Origin: Mesonia algae
Lineage (GTDB): Bacteria > Bacteroidota > Bacteroidia > Flavobacteriales > Flavobacteriaceae
Direction of reading: 5' to 3'
NCBI RefSeq assembly: GCF_003253545.1
Contig: NZ_QKYV01000005.1
Span: forward strand, 124,001 to 188,000
Length of the DNA: 64,000 bases
Every line of letters starts with the position of its first letter. Position 1 is the first letter of the stretch. The notes under the pieces are model-generated. The model saw nothing but the letters and a program-made list of their open reading frames with translations. It had not been told where the DNA came from and ran no database searches. A program made the position numbers and the translations under genes. Positions 63,282-64,000 of the stretch are shown piece after piece.

Positions 63282-63314
63282 AAAAAACTCCTTAGAATAT
63301 CTAAGGAGTTTTTT
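63282..63314. terminator. Bidirectional terminator between murA and the last gene
   Basis: Perfect 14-base arms AAAAAACTCCTTAG / CTAAGGAGTTTTTT with a five-base loop, between convergent genes. Confidence 0.92.
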
Positions 63315-63331
63315 ATTTATATAGGTGTAAT

Positions 63332-64000
63332 TTATTCTATTTTTTCAGTCTCTTTCTTCTGTTGATATCCAAACAGGTGTTGCTCTCTTACAAGGCTTGC
63401 CGTATTTTCAGGGAGCATTTCTTCCCAACCCTCTTCATCATTCGCTATCATTTGTAAAGCTTCTCTAGAATAAATATCCATAATAGAAGGATCGTAGTCT
63501 TTAATATCAACTACTTTTCCGTTGTATTTAAAGAACTTATAAAGCTCTTTCATTCTAGGGTGCACTTTTAGACTGTCACTATCAGTAATCTGATTTGTTT
63601 TTCCGTCTTTCCAAGGGTATAAATAAACCTTTAAGTCTTTAAAGAACAGTTTACCAAAAGCTTCTAAGATTCCTCCGCTAAGGTGACGATAGTATTTTTC
63701 ATCAAAAATATCAATGAGGTTGTTAACTCCCATCGCTAATCCCATACGTTGTTTAGTATAACGAGAGAAATATTCTACAACTTTGTAATACTCTTGAAAG
63801 TTAGAAATCATTACCGTATGACCTAAAGAGCATAATAGTTTAGCTCTATCCATAAAGTCTTTCTCATCTATTTCTCCTTCAGATCTTAAATTGGACAAAG
63901 TAATTTCAAAAATACAAATGGTATTATCTTCCTTCACTCGTTTTTCATCTAAGAAAAGCTCCATAGAGTTTTTATAGATATCCATATTTACTTTGGTAAC
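63332..64000 (-). CDS. Conserved protein of unknown function, C-terminal part (continues past window end)
   Basis: The frame is open to base 64000, so at least 222 residues are visible. Readable stretches include TICIFEITLSNLRSEG, FMDRAKLLCSLGHTVMISNF, RMGLAMGVNNLIDIFDEKYY and HPRMKELYKFF. I do not recognise a named domain with certainty. The predicted protein is soluble and mixed alpha/beta, without membrane segments in this part. It converges on murA across a shared terminator. Confidence 0.7.
   Translation of the reverse strand, partial: VTKVNMDIYKNSMELFLDEKRVKEDNTICIFEITLSNLRSEGEIDEKDFMDRAKLLCSLGHTVMISNFQEYYKVVEYFSRYTKQRMGLAMGVNNLIDIFDEKYYRHLSGGILEAFGKLFFKDLKVYLYPWKDGKTNQITDSDSLKVHPRMKELYKFFKYNGKVVDIKDYDPSIMDIYSREALQMIANDEEGWEEMLPENTASLVREQHLFGYQQKKETEKIE

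Noticed and set aside
1-64000. CRISPR arrays, insertion sequences or prophage
   Set aside because: No regularly spaced direct repeats, transposase, integrase or phage structural gene was seen.

Overview
The window is a contiguous piece of a bacterial chromosome, almost certainly from a marine-type member of the Flavobacteriaceae (Bacteroidota). The evidence is the low G+C content, promoters of the TTTG / TAnnTTTG type in place of E. coli -35/-10 boxes, two secreted proteins with type IX secretion (T9SS) C-terminal sorting domains, a mevalonate pathway block, a fused IcmF-type mutase end, and a MurA with Asp in place of the fosfomycin-target Cys. No rRNA, insertion sequence, integrase, phage gene or CRISPR array was seen. 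Two tRNA genes are present (Leu-TAG and Met-CAT).

Layout. 1-6050: 3' end of an IcmF-like acyl-CoA mutase, an orphan chemoreceptor-type sensor domain, a DUF1684 protein, a fluoride channel, an SRPBCC-GyrI protein and a DPP III lipoprotein. 6051-11633 (minus strand): a TPR histidine kinase and LuxR response regulator with a small unknown gene, then a serine hydrolase and a MacB-like permease. 11783-18837: purH followed by the complete rod-shape set mreB-mreC-mreD-mrdA-rodA. 19030-27533: an ArsS-type radical SAM cluster (AhpD-like protein, ArsS, FAD reductase, membrane polyferredoxin) running without a break into three membrane-associated glycosyltransferase genes and meeting a convergent LABN-domain gene. 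27600-32613: a polyamine block (arginine decarboxylase, agmatinase, deoxyhypusine-synthase-like enzyme) and a GNAT-nitrilase fusion. 32981-36845: RluB-type pseudouridine synthase, then UbiA prenyltransferase, mevalonate kinase and diphosphomevalonate decarboxylase. 36945-41686: TspO, DUF421, a bile-acid-symporter-like protein, an HI0933 flavoprotein and a T9SS beta-helix protein. 41874-47416: a helical-domain/di-heme peroxidase fusion, a T9SS PhoX-like phosphatase and a leucine-rich-repeat protein. 47596-52512: tRNA-Leu, an M20 dipeptidase, a DUF6495 protein, a second orphan MacB-like permease and hisS. 52736-54410: an A+T-rich two-gene cassette (DUF2971 plus a HEPN-like/DUF5677-like protein), the best candidate for a small defence or conflict system. 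54781-64000: tRNA-Met, then housekeeping genes (START-like, pabC-like, algH, HU, fmt, recQ, DUF493, DUF4290, murA) and a partial gene.

How genes work together. The rod block builds the elongasome. The polyamine block should convert arginine to agmatine and putrescine. The mevalonate/UbiA block makes isoprenoids and perhaps prenylated lipids. The ArsS/glycosyltransferase block looks like a redox-driven radical SAM module coupled to polyprenyl-phosphate sugar chemistry at the membrane.

Three signals are not explained by genes. First, a G+C-rich palindrome (core GCTTYCGCGRAAGC) recurs at least eight times, always inside genes and always in the same reading frame (Ser/Phe-Ala-Glu/Lys). Second, several intrinsic terminators overlap the promoter of the next gene. 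Third, a structured intergenic element lies near 29147-29213.
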